A stretch of 64,000 nt of DNA from Opisthocomus hoazin (GCF_030867145.1 NC_134421.1:22885979-22949978); one strand, 5' to 3'. Positions 49,401 through 60,992 are shown, counted from the first letter of the stretch. The notes: a model not told the origin generated them from the sequence alone. Translations and numbers: made by a program.

Positions 49401-52093
49401 GTATTGTAACAGTGCAGTTATGTGTGAAGAATGTATTAAGCCAAGTAGCAATAATCTATTTTGTGCTTGTATTGGTGCTATTGTAGACACGCGGAATAAA
49501 TATCCTGTAAGACTAGAATAGTAAATTAATATTACACCTCCAAGTTACCATTGTTCTTTAGTAGAAACGGGATGATTTTTCTTTGTGAAAGGCAACACAG
49601 AAAGGTGGTGACAAAATTAACTGTACATAGCAAAACAAGCTAGAGGAAAAGCAGGAAATGGGGCTAAAATTACCGGAGGAAATGAGGCTTCGGCAGGGCT
49701 TCTTGTCCCTGCCTGATGGCCTGTTGCCTGTTCTAGCCTTGGGTCCTTTTTCAGGAGGAGGGGCAGAATGGTGCCTGTAAGATTGCAAAGGCTGGCAGCA
49801 GAGGAGAGGGGAAGATGGGCAGGAGCTGGTCAGTCTGTCTGCCCAGTGCGTTAGCAGGATGGGGGGTCAGAATGTGGGCAGCTGTCGGTGCAGTGCGGTG
49901 CCTGAGGTAGGGTTGGTGCTGTACGCAGAAGCATTGAGCGGCAAAGAACACAAATCTCTGTAGGAATCCGGGCTTCCCAAATTGTGCTGCTTACCGAACA
50001 ACTTGCCTGTCCCTTGCTGTTTCTTAGGGTGACTTTAAGCATGGCTGTATGTAGGCTGGAAGTGATCACACCGAAGCTATTGATGCATATATCTGTGTAA
50101 ATACATAAAACATCCTTAAAAACACCTTTAGTGTTGTAGCAGAGTACTTATATCTTGGAAGTTGGATCTGATTCCAGTACCAATGTTTGTCTTAATAAAC
50201 CAGTCGGCTCTTGTTAGAGTAAACCTTGAACACTCCCTGTGAGTGATTATCAAACTCTTTTGGCTTTTCACTTACAGAATTTTCTGTTTAAGGTAGGATG
50301 GGAAATTTTCATTGTAGTATTCTTTTGAGTGCATTTAAGTATATTGAAGAAAATAACAGCTTGGCAGTAGTTTAATCAAAATTTAAGAAATTTCTTGAGG
50401 ACAGCTTAATTGTTATCTATTACCTTGCGCTGTAGAAGCATACGCTGTCACAGCAGTTGAGGGATACGAAAGGAGATGTGTGGAATCATAGAATTGTGAA
50501 GGTTGGAAAACACCTCCAAGATCATCAAGCCCAACCATCAACCCGACACCACTGTGCCTGCTAAACCATGTCCCGAAGTGCCACATCTACACTTTTTTTG
50601 AACACCTCCAGGGATGGCGACGCCACCACTTCCCTGGGCAGCCTGTTGTACAGCCGACGCGTACCAGTTTACCACATCCTCATCTTCTTTCTGTAGATCT
50701 TCTTTGACTTTAAGGCATTTGTCTAACATTGTTTCTGTGGATGTAGGCAAATAGCTCATAATGAATACTTCTTGTTTTTAAGATAGTTTGTGCAGGTCAT
50801 GTTTATTTTAAATGGGTTGTATTCATTACATTGCCGCCTCTTCTTCTTCTTGTAGGAAACCCAGCGCTTGCTGGCAGAGCCAGTCCCTGGGATAAAAGCA
50901 GAGCCAGATGAAAGCAACGCACGTTATTTTCACGTGGTCATTGCAGGTCCACAGGATTCCCCCTTTGAGGGTGGGACATTTAAACTTGAACTATTCCTTC
51001 CAGAAGAATATCCAATGGCAGCTCCTAAAGTACGTTTCATGACCAAAATTTATCATCCTAATGTAGACAAGCTGGGAAGAATATGTTTAGATATTTTGAA
51101 AGGTAAGTGCTACCTTGTTGTCTTTGGTTTGATCTTATTAAGTGCAGAGACTTGTAAATTGACCCTAAAAAGAGATTTCATTTGTTTAAAGAATACCCTG
51201 CTTATTTTTAATCTGGGAGAGGAAAACTTGCTATTTCTGTAGACTATGCTGAATATGGTGTTTCATACTGCTGTAAATGTCTCTTCAGATAAGTGGTCCC
51301 CAGCTTTGCAGATTCGTACAGTTCTGCTATCAATCCAGGCTTTGTTAAGCGCTCCCAACCCAGATGATCCACTAGCAAATGATGTAGCTGAGCAATGGAA
51401 GACCAATGAAGCCCAAGCCATAGAAACAGGTGATGTATCTTACGCTTTCGATTTTTTTTCTTCTGACTGTAGGAAGTAGCTGATCACTAGCTGGTTGGGG
51501 GATATAAATCCCGACCTCTTGTTTTTATGTCTGCAACTTGCAGAAGCAGTTATTGCGTACAGTCCTAGTCCAAGTACCCTGAACGTGCCTGCGGTGGTCA
51601 GTTTTCAAATCTGTGAGGCTTGCCAGAAGACAAGCTCTCTTGATCTGTTTTATCTTGAGTTTTCATATTCCTAGATTGCAAGTACTTCTAATTTGGAGTC
51701 ATGGTAGAATAAAAGTACACACCACTGCTTTTCCTCTAAAGCTTAAGGCACAGATTATCTGGTTTCAGAAAGCACATCTCTTCATACCTGCTTCTGTTGC
51801 AGGCTGTAATGGATTGAAAGAATTACCGTGTTATGCCTCTTCACTTCTGGATCCACTGCAGTCAGGCCACTTCTATAACATACAAAAGTTGACAGCTGCT
51901 GGAGTTCAAAATTGCATTTAAAATCTCAGAACTGATACGTTTTGTATACTTGCAGTGTTGGTATAGAAGTGATCTCTAAAAATCTTTTAAAATTGCTTTA
52001 ATAAAGCCTGAAAAATACATATTTTCTTAAATGTGCTTCTTTTTCTTTGCAGCCAGAGCATGGACTAGGCTATATGCCATGAATAATATTTAA
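33651..52093 (+). CDS. UBE2N: UBE2N (Ubc13), K63-specific ubiquitin-conjugating E2 enzyme
   Basis: E2 ubiquitin-conjugating enzyme that, with the catalytically inactive variant UBE2V1 or UBE2V2, builds Lys63-linked chains for TRAF6/NF-kB signalling, RNF8/RNF168 DNA-damage signalling and PCNA polyubiquitination; cytosol and nucleus. Four coding exons, 33651-33680, 50856-51102, 51289-51429 and 52053-52093, total 459 nt and give 152 aa, the usual length. The UBC fold fills residues about 3-149. The HPN motif is at 77-79, the active-site Cys at 87 (in GRICLDILK), and the protein ends RLYAMNNI. All junctions are GT-AG with matching phases. By eye the protein appears essentially identical to the mammalian one. 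Intron 1 is 17.2 kb and holds two solo LTRs and a CR1. The promoter is a CpG island, and NUDT4 converges from the right. Confidence 0.99.
38470..39504 (-). mobile_element. Solo LTR of an endogenous retrovirus (long copy)
   Basis: A block of about 1,035 bp with TG...CA ends and no internal retroviral genes on either side. On the minus strand it starts TGTACTGGGTTTGC, has a TATA-like TATTTAAG near 39.33 kb and AATAAATT near 38.65 kb, so minus is the sense strand. The centre repeats a degenerate CTGCTCCAGCGTGGG motif several times. Flanks CACGG and GATGG could be a decayed 5 bp target duplication. It is related to the copy at 42.2 kb. Family naming would need a repeat library; a 5 bp duplication in the second copy points to an ERVL-like class. 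Confidence 0.82.
42189..42883 (-). mobile_element. Solo LTR of a related endogenous retrovirus, intact 5 bp target duplication
   Basis: A 695 bp block beginning TGTAGTGGGCTGATCTTGG and ending CCCCATACA, flanked on both sides by TATGC (42184-42188 and 42884-42888). That is an exact 5 bp target-site duplication with the expected TG...CA ends. It shares many blocks with the 38.5 kb LTR, such as CCTGGAGCACCT and GGGAGATCACT, in the same orientation, but is diverged and shorter. AATTAATTCATTTATTGCC on the minus strand lies near the expected polyadenylation region. No internal gag/pol/env sequence is present, so this is a solo LTR left by recombination. Confidence 0.88.
44347..44381. repeat. Poly-T tract
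   Basis: Nearly pure T run interrupted by one C, followed by CTCCCAG. It looks like a strong splice-acceptor tract, but no plausible coding exon follows. Confidence 0.85.
45260..45287. repeat. Poly-T tract
   Basis: Two T runs separated by a single G inside UBE2N intron 1. Nothing else is associated with it. Confidence 0.85.
50481..50651 (-). mobile_element. CR1 LINE 3' fragment
   Basis: Begins TGGAATCATAGAATTGTG, then AAGGTTGGAAAACACCTCCA, then a CTAAACCATGTCCCGAAGTG block and CACTTCCCTGGGCAGCCTGTT. This is the reverse complement of a CR1-F/C-type 3' end. It lies antisense in UBE2N intron 1, only about 200 bp before exon 2. Confidence 0.93.
50856..51102 (+). CDS. UBE2N: UBE2N coding exon 2 (catalytic core)
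   Basis: 247 bp after acceptor CTTCTTGTAG. It encodes residues 11-92, from [20 protein letters not shown] through [19 protein letters not shown], so it holds the HPN motif (77-79) and the active-site Cys87. It ends one base into the Asp codon before donor GTAAGT. Confidence 0.99.
51289..51429 (+). CDS. UBE2N: UBE2N coding exon 3
   Basis: 141 bp after acceptor CTCTTCAG. It encodes [20 protein letters not shown] through [11 protein letters not shown]. The donor GTGATG departs from consensus at +4 and +6, and the frame continues open into intron 3 for a further 16 codons to a TAG. Confidence 0.98.
52053..52093 (+). CDS. UBE2N: UBE2N last coding exon
   Basis: After acceptor TTTTTCTTTGCAG it encodes [13 protein letters not shown] and TAA at 52091-52093, the invariant UBE2N C-terminus. 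Confidence 0.98.
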
Positions 52094-52850
52094 ATGCGCT
52101 TTGAACATCGAGTGTGCATCACTTCTCCTGTTCTGCCAAGACCTCTTCCTTTTTTGTTTGCATTTAATGGACACAGTCTTAGAAATGTTACAGAATAAAA
52201 GCCCAGACATCTTCAGTCCTTTGGTGATTAAATGCACATTAGCAAATCTGTGTCTTGTCCTAATTCACTGTGGTACCGCATGAGCAGAGGCTAGAAGTAT
52301 CATCTGGATTGTTGTGAAATTGTTTGAAAGCAGCAGCACATCTCTGCTTTTAATCATTTTTCCCATCATGGTTTCAGTATAAGCACTGTGAATGAAGGTA
52401 GGCAGGGTTAGCTGCGGGGCTTTTCGTTTTAATTTTGTGGGCTCCTCCTCCCTTTTTATGGTGATGCTAATTGCATTGGTCAAAGCAGCTAACCAGTTAT
52501 ACTTTAGAATATACCCTCTAGCCCAGTCTAACTTAGACGCTGTAGATGGACAAGCTTCATTGTTTGAACAAAAAACTGGGAACATTAAACATCCATCACC
52601 TTCACTAATAATATTGTGAATCTGCTGTCGAGTGTAGAAAAATCCCTCCAAGAAAAAGCTTGTGACCATTTTGTATGGCTTGTCTGGAAAATCTCCTGTA
52701 AATCTTATGTTTTAGTAAAATATTTTTTGTTATTCTACTTTGCCTTTGTACAGTTTATTTTGCTGTCTTTTCATTTCTCTAATGTGACAATCGTATTTAA
52801 AAAAAATGAAACCAGAACGGACAATTTGTCTTCACCAGTCTGACAGATAA
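52094..52850 (+). other. UBE2N: UBE2N 3' UTR (probable extent)
   Basis: AT-rich sequence after the stop. A first AATAAA at 52194-52199 would give a short 3' UTR of about 120 nt. The following 600 bp, with further AT-rich potential signals, may belong to a longer form. The distal end is an estimate. Confidence 0.5.
52194..52199 (+). terminator. UBE2N: UBE2N proximal polyadenylation signal
   Basis: AATAAA 101 bases after the stop codon, in the context ACAGAATAAAAGCCC. It is the first canonical hexamer after the stop. Confidence 0.6.
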
Positions 52851-52859
52851 AACAGTAAA

Positions 52860-55800
52860 GAGGTGGAATTCACAAGATGTTTTGCTTCTGTCTGCTGACT
52901 TTTTTTATTAGCTTGTGTTATGTGGGTGACCTCACCTGGCCAATTTAATACGAAATGGCATTTGGAGTGACTTCTAGAAAGAAGTCTCTGATGTAACCCT
53001 AACTTTAGTAATGCGTTGATACGCATTTTCACGGAAATGACCATAATCAAGCAGGAGGTTGAGAGCAAATGACAGCACTAATGATGAGTATCTGCATAAC
53101 TTCTCTTTGCTGATTGTCATCAGATGTTAGGCTATGCAGTTCTCTAACTTCTTTAATTCCTGCCCTCTATTAACGTGAAATAACAGTGCGTAGAGCCGCT
53201 CTTACAGCCAGCTTGTGTGTTGACTAATGTTTGCTTAACCGCTTACGGCGCGCGCCTCCTGCTGCTGGTTTTCTCCACAAGCCTTACTGAGCTGCTTGCT
53301 TGAGCAACCGGTCTGCCTGGACAGCGGCAGAGCTGCTTTACTGGAGGGAAGGAATGTGATGAAAAACTTCCTTCTTATCCTAGTTTTTTGTGTATGCATC
53401 TTGTCGGGGAGTCCAGCATCTTTTCTGGGAACCCATCTTACTGGTTCCCTTAATTTCTTGTATCCCTGCTCTCTTCCTTTCCCCAAGCCCTCGCCCTAAC
53501 CAGAAACAACAACAAAAAAAGTGTAAAAGCTTTTGGCGCGGCCAACCTGAAGTGTATAAACGGCAGCTTGTAGTGGTTGCAGTAGGGAGTGTTTTGTTTT
53601 GCAGTTCAGGGGTATGGTTATGTAGTCTGTTGGTATTCTCCCTCTTTCACCTCTTCTTGCTCTAGTGTCATCTGAAATTTCAATAGAATGTGGTGTATTT
53701 ATTGTGCTCTTATGTACGATGAAGAATATCTATTAAAACTACGTCTTTCCAACAGACAGTGCTTTCGGTGGTTAGTAACTGGTGTTGTCCTCGCAGTACT
53801 TCTTGTTACGTGGTTGAAGCTTGGTTCAGAATTCAGCTTCTTCACCAGACTGAGCTATAAAAACCCCTGTTTTGTAAGTAATTTCTGTGTTGGATGTAAG
53901 CCAAAGTTGCATTCGGAGCTTGTAACGGATTGTTTGTTCTTCAGAGCGGGTAAGCGGCCACTAACCCGGCCTTCTCATGACCAGCGAGCGCGGGTGTAGC
54001 CGGTGTGCATCCCGGCGTGCTGCCAGCACGGGCAGCTGCGGACGCGTGAGCCGCGTGGCAGGCCCTGGATTCCATCACCTGCCTCTTGAAGCTTTGCCTT
54101 GTGCTGTGTGTCCGGCTCTCCTCAGCTCTGTCCCAAGCCCGAGGACGAGTGGCAGCCAGCAGCCAGCACGGCCAGACGCGCTGAAGCACCCACTCTGAAG
54201 TGGCCTCCCCTCCCTTCGCTAGGAAAAACGGGGCCCGGGTTGGCACTTGCGCGGTTTGACTTCAGACCGGGTGGGGTGAATCCAGGCCCGCGCTCATCGA
54301 ACGGGGAGCTGGGTGCTGCTGCGCTCAGGGCATGATGCTCGGCTAGAGGCGGCAGCTCGTCGGAGGGCGTGATTAAAGCTAAGTTCTTAATGGAATGGTG
54401 TTAATATATTAACAGGAAAAAATCCTCTGCTTCCACTTGCTAGTGGCTGAATGAAGTGGATTGTAGAACCGTTTGAGTACACAGTAGCCAGTATGTGTCT
54501 GGGTTCTTTGTTTAACTGTCTCAGCAAATCCAAGATGTTATTAAAGAAGTCTGAGTTTGAATGTGTGAGTCCATAGTGATGGTATATCTGAAATTAATGG
54601 TATAGAAGGATAGGTAAACACTGTGTTTTAAAACTCTTGAAAGTATTTTCGAATGATAGTTGTAGTGAAGGAAATTTTAAATGGGCTTCCTAAAACCTAA
54701 GATTTGTTTTTTGTGGGGTCTATTCAGGCATACTTCAATACTTTTAAAGTTGATAACACATACTAAATAATATGTATTTAACCTTTAAACCTAATTTAAA
54801 AGCCCTATATAAAGCCAAGCTGGGAATTCCATTCTATCTTATGCTGAGGAATGTGTGAAACCTTTAGGCTGAATTTTTTGAAGCCAGGTAGATACAACTT
54901 TTTCCCCAGTGAAGCAGGTGTATGCTCACAGCCGTTACCTGAAACTCAAAGTTACTTCTGTTTCATCTACCACTACAACTGGTTAGCAAATGCAGCTGTC
55001 TTTTAGGGAGCGTTACTTTTACCTCCATTTTTAGTGGATGTCCACTGTATAAATTTACAGTAAACTCAAAAGAAACGGGTTTCCTCTAGCATTACTGGCG
55101 CTGCGTGTCAAACGTCCTGAACTCCTGAGCAGGAGTGGTGACGGGGCATTGTGTCTGACAGCGCCTGGAGAGTGACGGTGCAGCTGTTGCGCCTGGATTA
55201 CCCCGTAGGCTCCCAAACCACGCTGCAGAATACCTCTGCGGTAGTTTCCTTCAGATCGAGAGGAGGATGTGGAAGGCTTTTGGTTTTGCGTAACCGTTCA
55301 GTGGTGGTCTGTCACCATGTTCTGTCGTGGGTCTGCAGTGTATTATCGCTGGGAACTGATGGAACAGGTTTTTTGTCCCTTAGCTGACTTCAGTCTAAAC
55401 CAAGTGAAACATTGCTTCTGTAGCTTTCAAGAACACATCGAGCATTTCCAACACATTGAGATTATTGTGGCTCATCTTAATGGACCAGTAACAGCAAAGA
55501 TTGTGGCATCTCGATTTAGGTACCTTCTTCCTTGGGGTTTTGTTTTGGGTTTTTTTTTGAGGGTTACTCTAAAATGTCTGGTAGGTTTTGTCAATAACAT
55601 GTCTTGACTGTAATGTAATATGACACTGAAATTAAAGGAAGAGTGATTATTTGTTACATAGACACTGAGCTTCATTTAACTGTAGTGGCCTGCCATCAGT
55701 GTGCGGTAGTTTCCGAACAGTTATTACATCTGTTAAAATAAGGAAGATAAACATCGATAACTTGTCTCATAACTCACTTTCCAAGTGCTGCGGCTTCCCC

Positions 55801-57335
55801 CCCTCTTCTATGAGGAGAGAAGAGCAACACCTGTCCTGATGCCCTCAGCGGGGCCTGCTCTGGTACACAAACTCTGAGGATGCTTTTCTGGGTTATTTTT
55901 TTGGGTAGGTTTTGTTTTGGTTTTGGGTTTTTTTTGCTTGCCTGTGTTTAAATCTGCCTGTTCTAGTACACTGATGTGCAGAGCTTGGACAATTGCTGTG
56001 TGCGCCTCCTTGCACTGCCTGTTCCTCGGAGCTGGCGGCAGCAGATACTGTGGGACAGCTACTGGAACCAGTGCTGCCACCGAGCACTGCTGAAGTTCAG
56101 CGTGGGCTGGTTACCAGCAGGCTCGTTCGGGGGTCTCCAGCCCCCCGAAAGCAGCTCTGAGCAGCATCGCCTGCCTGTTCAGGGACAGAAAGCTGCCAAG
56201 AGCATTGTCCCAGGCGGTGCACAGCCCGTGGCGCTCGCTGCCACGCACAGGGCCATGCCTGTGCTGCTGCGTTTGCCGGTCAAGAGGTGATACCCTTCCT
56301 TGGGTGGAGCACTGTCCTGACGTGGGGACACAGTACGGGCTTCTTCACTTGGGCTGAGCATGCAGTGCGTAGCTTAATGCCACAGCAGTACTGAGGCCGC
56401 AACGGTGTTCAAAGTAAGAGGTTAAGCTTAAAAAAAAACCCAAACGCATTCAACTTAAAGTCTGAAGCTTCTTATCTTTTTCTGAGCCTTGGAAGTGTCA
56501 TTTTGCCTTTCCCTCTGTGTGCTATGTTTTGACACACACGCTACCCCACTTGTGTGCTTCAGCTTCACATGATGTATGGGAGTTACTCAGAGAGGAGGCA
56601 GACACAACCACAGCAAAACTCTCTTAAATCTGGAGAGGGATTAATGGTAACTGACTGCTTGTCAAAGTCATACAGAGAGGAACAGAGTACCTCCTCCCTC
56701 CCAAAAGAGCAATGAAGGAAGCAGGTTCAAAAAAGGCAAGAGGAGGTGGAACTGCGGCAGCAGGCTCAGCTCTGGCCCTGTTCTCCAAGCTGGGGTGGGT
56801 GTTAGAGACAGAGGTGCTCGGAGGGTGGGGTGTCAAGTCCAAGGAAGAGAAATCCCTTCCTTGTAACAGCACAAAGAAGCCGTGTCTGGCTGGGGAGGAT
56901 CCTGAGCCACAGACAGCAGCAGGCACAGGGATGCTGGAGGCAGAAACTCACTGTTCTGCTGTTACCAGTTCCTCCAGGCACTGCTGAACATGAGGCACTG
57001 GGCTAGACAGACCTTGGGTCTGATCTGATGCAGCTGTTCTCACTGTTACTGTGCAGGTATTAAACACACATCTGTGCTGCAGCTGGGGGGTAGCAGGAGA
57101 GCAAAAGGAAGCAGTGTGTTTGAAATGTCATTGCTGGATTTAGATGGGGGAGCTGTACAGCAAGCTGGGACCATCGTGCTGGAATAAGCTCTGGGAAGGG
57201 CTGTTCCACAGGGCCAGGGGAAGCCAGATGAGGCAAGAAGTAGGAAACATTAGATAAAACACAAATATTTTAGATGGGTGAAGACTCTTGCACAAACACT
57301 TCTTTTGCAGTATGTGCAATGGAATGACTAAATAA
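52860..57335. other. UBE2N-NUDT4 convergent intergenic region
   Basis: No gene supported. It holds a GC- and CpG-rich block at 53.94-54.38 kb, a smaller GC-rich stretch at 55.96-56.40 kb, and an ancient CR1-like tail near 57.0 kb. Open frames here are short or compositional. Confidence 0.55.
56993..57050 (+). mobile_element. Ancient CR1-like 3' tail remnant
   Basis: GGCACTGGGCTAGACAGACC, then TTGGGTCTGATCTGATGCAG and TGTTCT. This resembles the 3' end of old sauropsid CR1 families, which read CTAGATGGACC.TTGGTCTGA..CAGTA. Only the tail is visible and it is diverged, so the call is tentative. Confidence 0.5.
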
Positions 57336-57355
57336 TCCACAGAACTAATTTAGAT

Positions 57356-57361
57356 TTTATT
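57356..57361 (-). terminator. NUDT4: NUDT4 candidate distal polyadenylation signal
   Basis: AATAAA on the minus strand in an AT-rich setting, about 3.4 kb after the NUDT4 stop codon. It is the furthest canonical signal before the intergenic DNA changes character. Confidence 0.4.
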
Positions 57362-57454
57362 TTGGTATTTCTCAAATATAAAAAGTCAAAATTCTTACAT
57401 CAATCTTTAAAGAAAATCCATGCAAGCAGGTCAAAATGTTTACAACTTAATTTG

Positions 57455-57465
57455 CCCCCCCCCCC
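57455..57465. repeat. Poly-C run of 11
   Basis: Uninterrupted C run on plus (G on minus) inside the presumed distal NUDT4 3' UTR. Confidence 0.85.
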
Positions 57466-60400
57466 TTCCCTTCAGTCTTCACTTCACACACCATGTTGGT
57501 AAGCAAACCAAGTGTTTGCCTCACTTTTTTTTTCACAGCACATTGTTAACAAACCAATGCTAGGCTAAGTCACAGGTGCAGTAAGCACCAAAATAAGATT
57601 TTTCACTTTAACAGCCTCTCTGCAATACCTCAGTATTTCTTGCAGTGTTTAAAAGCACATCCATGTCACTTAATTCTGGCTCCATATGATTTTAAACTTT
57701 AAGGCTATTTCTATTTGATACCACCATAATCTATGATCTCAAAACCGAACAGCCAGGAAAAGCAGCAGTACAAACTATGATTTTCTGAAAACTGCAGATA
57801 ATAACTTCTCTCTTCCCTTTCTTCTCTAGAGAACCCAATCTGGATACACTGCAGAATTTACAGCATGAGAAAAATCCCAAATCTGCGCTCTATCTGAACA
57901 GAGATGCATGTAAACCCAAAATGCTTCCACATTTGAACTGATATAGGTAGTAGAAGAAACTTTAACCTTCCTATTCTGATTTTTACAGACTTCTTCTGTT
58001 GAAGCTTAGTGTCAGATTACATCAGGACTGAAGCCATACCACTGCCTGTTTACTGCAGCTGTTGCCTGTAGCATAACTGAAGTGTTTTCAATTTACCTTT
58101 ACAATTCACAGAACATTTATCTTTGAAAGGGAGTAGAAGTCAAACTAAGCAATAGAGCTCCATTCTGAAGGTTGCATAGAGACTGAAGAGATTTATACAA
58201 CAAATGCTGTTTAAAAAAGGAAAAAATCTGTCTGGCACTACTGAACAGCTCAAATGTGTATGACCAAAAAATAACAAAAATATTTATAGGCAATCAGCTC
58301 TGAGTTTGTTAGCAACAGCAATACTGTACATTTTTACATTATTATCAAATACATAATTCAAGAGTTACAAAATAAGATCATGCATTACCACTAAATCTCA
58401 TACAAGTTTGAACTGGTTTCATTCCAAGAATCTGAAATGGAGACAGAAGCATTTTTATGAATAAGAACTCAAACTCTGGGTTCTTGTTTTAGCCTTCACA
58501 GATTCTATATAATCTTGTTACAAGAAAGCCTGTACAAGTTTGCTCAATTTAAAGTGTTAAAATGACTACTGAACAAAAAAGTGAGCATCAAAGGGATCAA
58601 AAAAAGGAGCTAAATTATTCACTCTCTTGAAGGCAGCTTTAGAGCCAGAGGTACCCTTACACACTGTGGGTATGATTTTCACAACGATCGGGCATTCTTC
58701 AACGCGCTCAACTCCACCTTCTCCCTTTTCGCCTGGCAAAACAGTGCTTTTTTGCTAGACCACTCAGTTTAAAGCAGGGAGCTGAGCTGTCCTGATGCGG
58801 ATGAAGTTCAGTGAGTAGCAGTGTGTGCACCACCAGAATGGCAAGACCCCTGGCCCAGCCCCTGCCCCACGACTGAGAGGAAGGACGAGCCGCTGGCAAT
58901 GCCTCTGCCTTCGGGTGCACCTGAACAGAGGTCTGTGTTCTTTCCAGTTCTGGAAGGGACCTGGAACAGGAGATGCCCTGGTGGAAAAGCAGCATCCTAC
59001 CCAACGCTTCAGAAGTCTTCAGCTCTGTGGCTCACGCCTCTTGTCAGTAGTATTTATGCCTCTTCAAAGAGAGCAGCATTAAGAGATCAGATCATCTGAC
59101 CCCCTCATTTCACTGCATTTACATATGGCACAAGATTGGTTTTCTAAGGAGTAACTTGTGGCAACAACATTTTTTCCTAAAAAAGTGTAACAGCACAAAA
59201 AAGTTTAATTTATAGCAGCATTTTACACAATTTGTGTTAAAAAAGTAGAAGTTAACAATTTGTGTACTGAGTAACAAAAGGTTTAAATTACATTTATTTT
59301 CCATTTTACACTCACTATTTACTGGTTGGACTATTTACAAAGAGAATGAGCTTCACCCAGAATAAACTTCACATGCGAGGTAACAGTCTACCTCAGCCTC
59401 TGTTTTGGCTGGCTATACAGGAGATACAGTTGGGTTTAGATCCTAGAAAAAATTCAGAATTAAGATGTTTGTAAGAATTAAGATTGTGTTCTTGTAGAAG
59501 ACACCATACACACACATACATAGAAGAGAGTAATCCTATGGTAAAAACATTAAGACCAACAGTAGATTTAGTTTTCATCTTTTTGGCTGAAAAAGAGGAG
59601 AAAATAATTAAGAACAGGGGAGTTGTCAGCTGTACCTCATTTATTCCAGCTAAGTTTTACCCACAGGACAGCTTTTAATTCAAGAAGCTAAAGCAATTAA
59701 TGTCAAAACAGGAAAACTGAAGTATTTAAGAATCAAATTAAAATTGGGGCTTTCAGCATACCTTCTGCATAAGACAAAGGAATATTATTTCTCCATTAGT
59801 CTAAGAAAGCATCGACCCACCTGCCCTCCAAGCCCAGGTGGTACCACTGCTGGCTTCTGCTGGGCGAGACACCTCAACACAGGCTTGCTAACAGACACGT
59901 CCGTAAGGTAAGGGTGCCCCTTGGGTAAGCATTAATTTCCTCTACACGCTTTTAAATGACCACAGACTGGAGGAACACTACGTAAGATGCTTCTTGAAGA
60001 TTAGAAGGTTTTGGAACCCGCAGTGTAATGACACCGTGAACAAAACACATAGCAAAATGCTAAAAGGAAAAAATGGGGGGGGAGAGGGATCTACAATGCT
60101 TTTCATGTAAGTCTTCTGACAGCTCATCAGCTGACCAAGCAATGAAACAGAAGCATCCTGGATAGTTTTGGTAGCTGCAAGACAAAGTTATTGTTCTTGC
60201 TCTGGTTAAACGTTACATGAAGATTGCATAGGACAGGCAACCTTTTGGGTAACTGCGGCAAGCAGTGCTTAGTGCCGGCATCCTTTGCTCCTGACAGGCT
60301 GAACATGGTTCAGCGCTTTACTGCGGCGGCACTGATGCACCTCTGCCTTCAGCGCGCCCATTCCCCCCACAGTGCCACCTTAAGATCCTAGTGCTGCATC

Positions 60401-60789
60401 TGTGGATACCAAGTACCAGTTTAGCATTAGACTAAGCTTTTTTCTAAGCAAGTACTCTTGCGGAACTACTGACTGGAGCTGACAAGTCTTAAATAAGCTG
60501 AACACCACCGAGATGCATATTTTGTTTTAGCAGATATGGATATTTATATACTCAAGTTTCTTTTTTTTTTAAAAATGGCCTATTAAGGCATCTTAAAAAA
60601 ATCCATATATGGCTTTGGCTTGCTGAAATACTATTTTTACATTGTTAAAAAGGAAAAACATGTTCAAATAAATTTGACATTATGACACATTCACATATTT
60701 CACTTACAATTGACAGTTATACAGATGCCTACATGTGATCACAGATGTCTCCCCTTGTGATGACATGAATAAAAAGGTAATCCAAATGT

Positions 60790-60992
60790 TTATCTCACAG
60801 TAGAGGGCAACCCAGAAGTCTGTGCAGAAGTGACATATAAGGAGTTATTATCTGGAAGAGGGGGAACCACAGAGTTTCCATTAGTGGGTGAACAGCTCAG
60901 TTTCAGTTTTTCCAAGTACTCCGCATGAACGGGCTTGTGGCACTGAAGGACCTTGATTGCATCTTCTACTTTAAACCATTCTCTTTTCCTTC
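60790..60992 (-). CDS. NUDT4: NUDT4 terminal coding exon
   Basis: Follows acceptor ACTCATTCAG. It encodes the completed Gly codon, then RKREWFKVEDAIKVLQCHKP, HAEYLEKLKL, a variable Ser/Pro/Asn-rich tail and TSGLPSTVR with TAA at 60792-60790. The variable tail is where DIPP paralogues differ. LPDNNSLYVTSAQTSGLPS fits NUDT4 rather than NUDT3. Confidence 0.96.

Larger units (their letters stand above)
33681..50855 (+). other. UBE2N: UBE2N intron 1
   Basis: A 17.2 kb intron from donor GTACCC to acceptor TTCTTCTTCTTGTAG. The first 800 bp is CpG island. It contains two related solo ERV LTRs (38.5-39.5 and 42.2-42.9 kb), a CR1 3' fragment (50.48-50.65 kb) and long T or T/C runs near 44.35 and 45.26 kb. 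I find no other exon or RNA gene that I can support. Confidence 0.85.
57340..60789 (-). other. NUDT4: NUDT4 3' UTR (probable extent)
   Basis: AT-rich sequence without open frames of interest, running from the NUDT4 stop to the last minus-strand AATAAA (57356-57361). Other AATAAA hexamers inside it, for example near 59.29 and 59.64 kb, would allow shorter forms. NUDT4 is known for a long 3' UTR in mammals. Whether the whole 3.4 kb is one UTR is inference. Confidence 0.55.
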
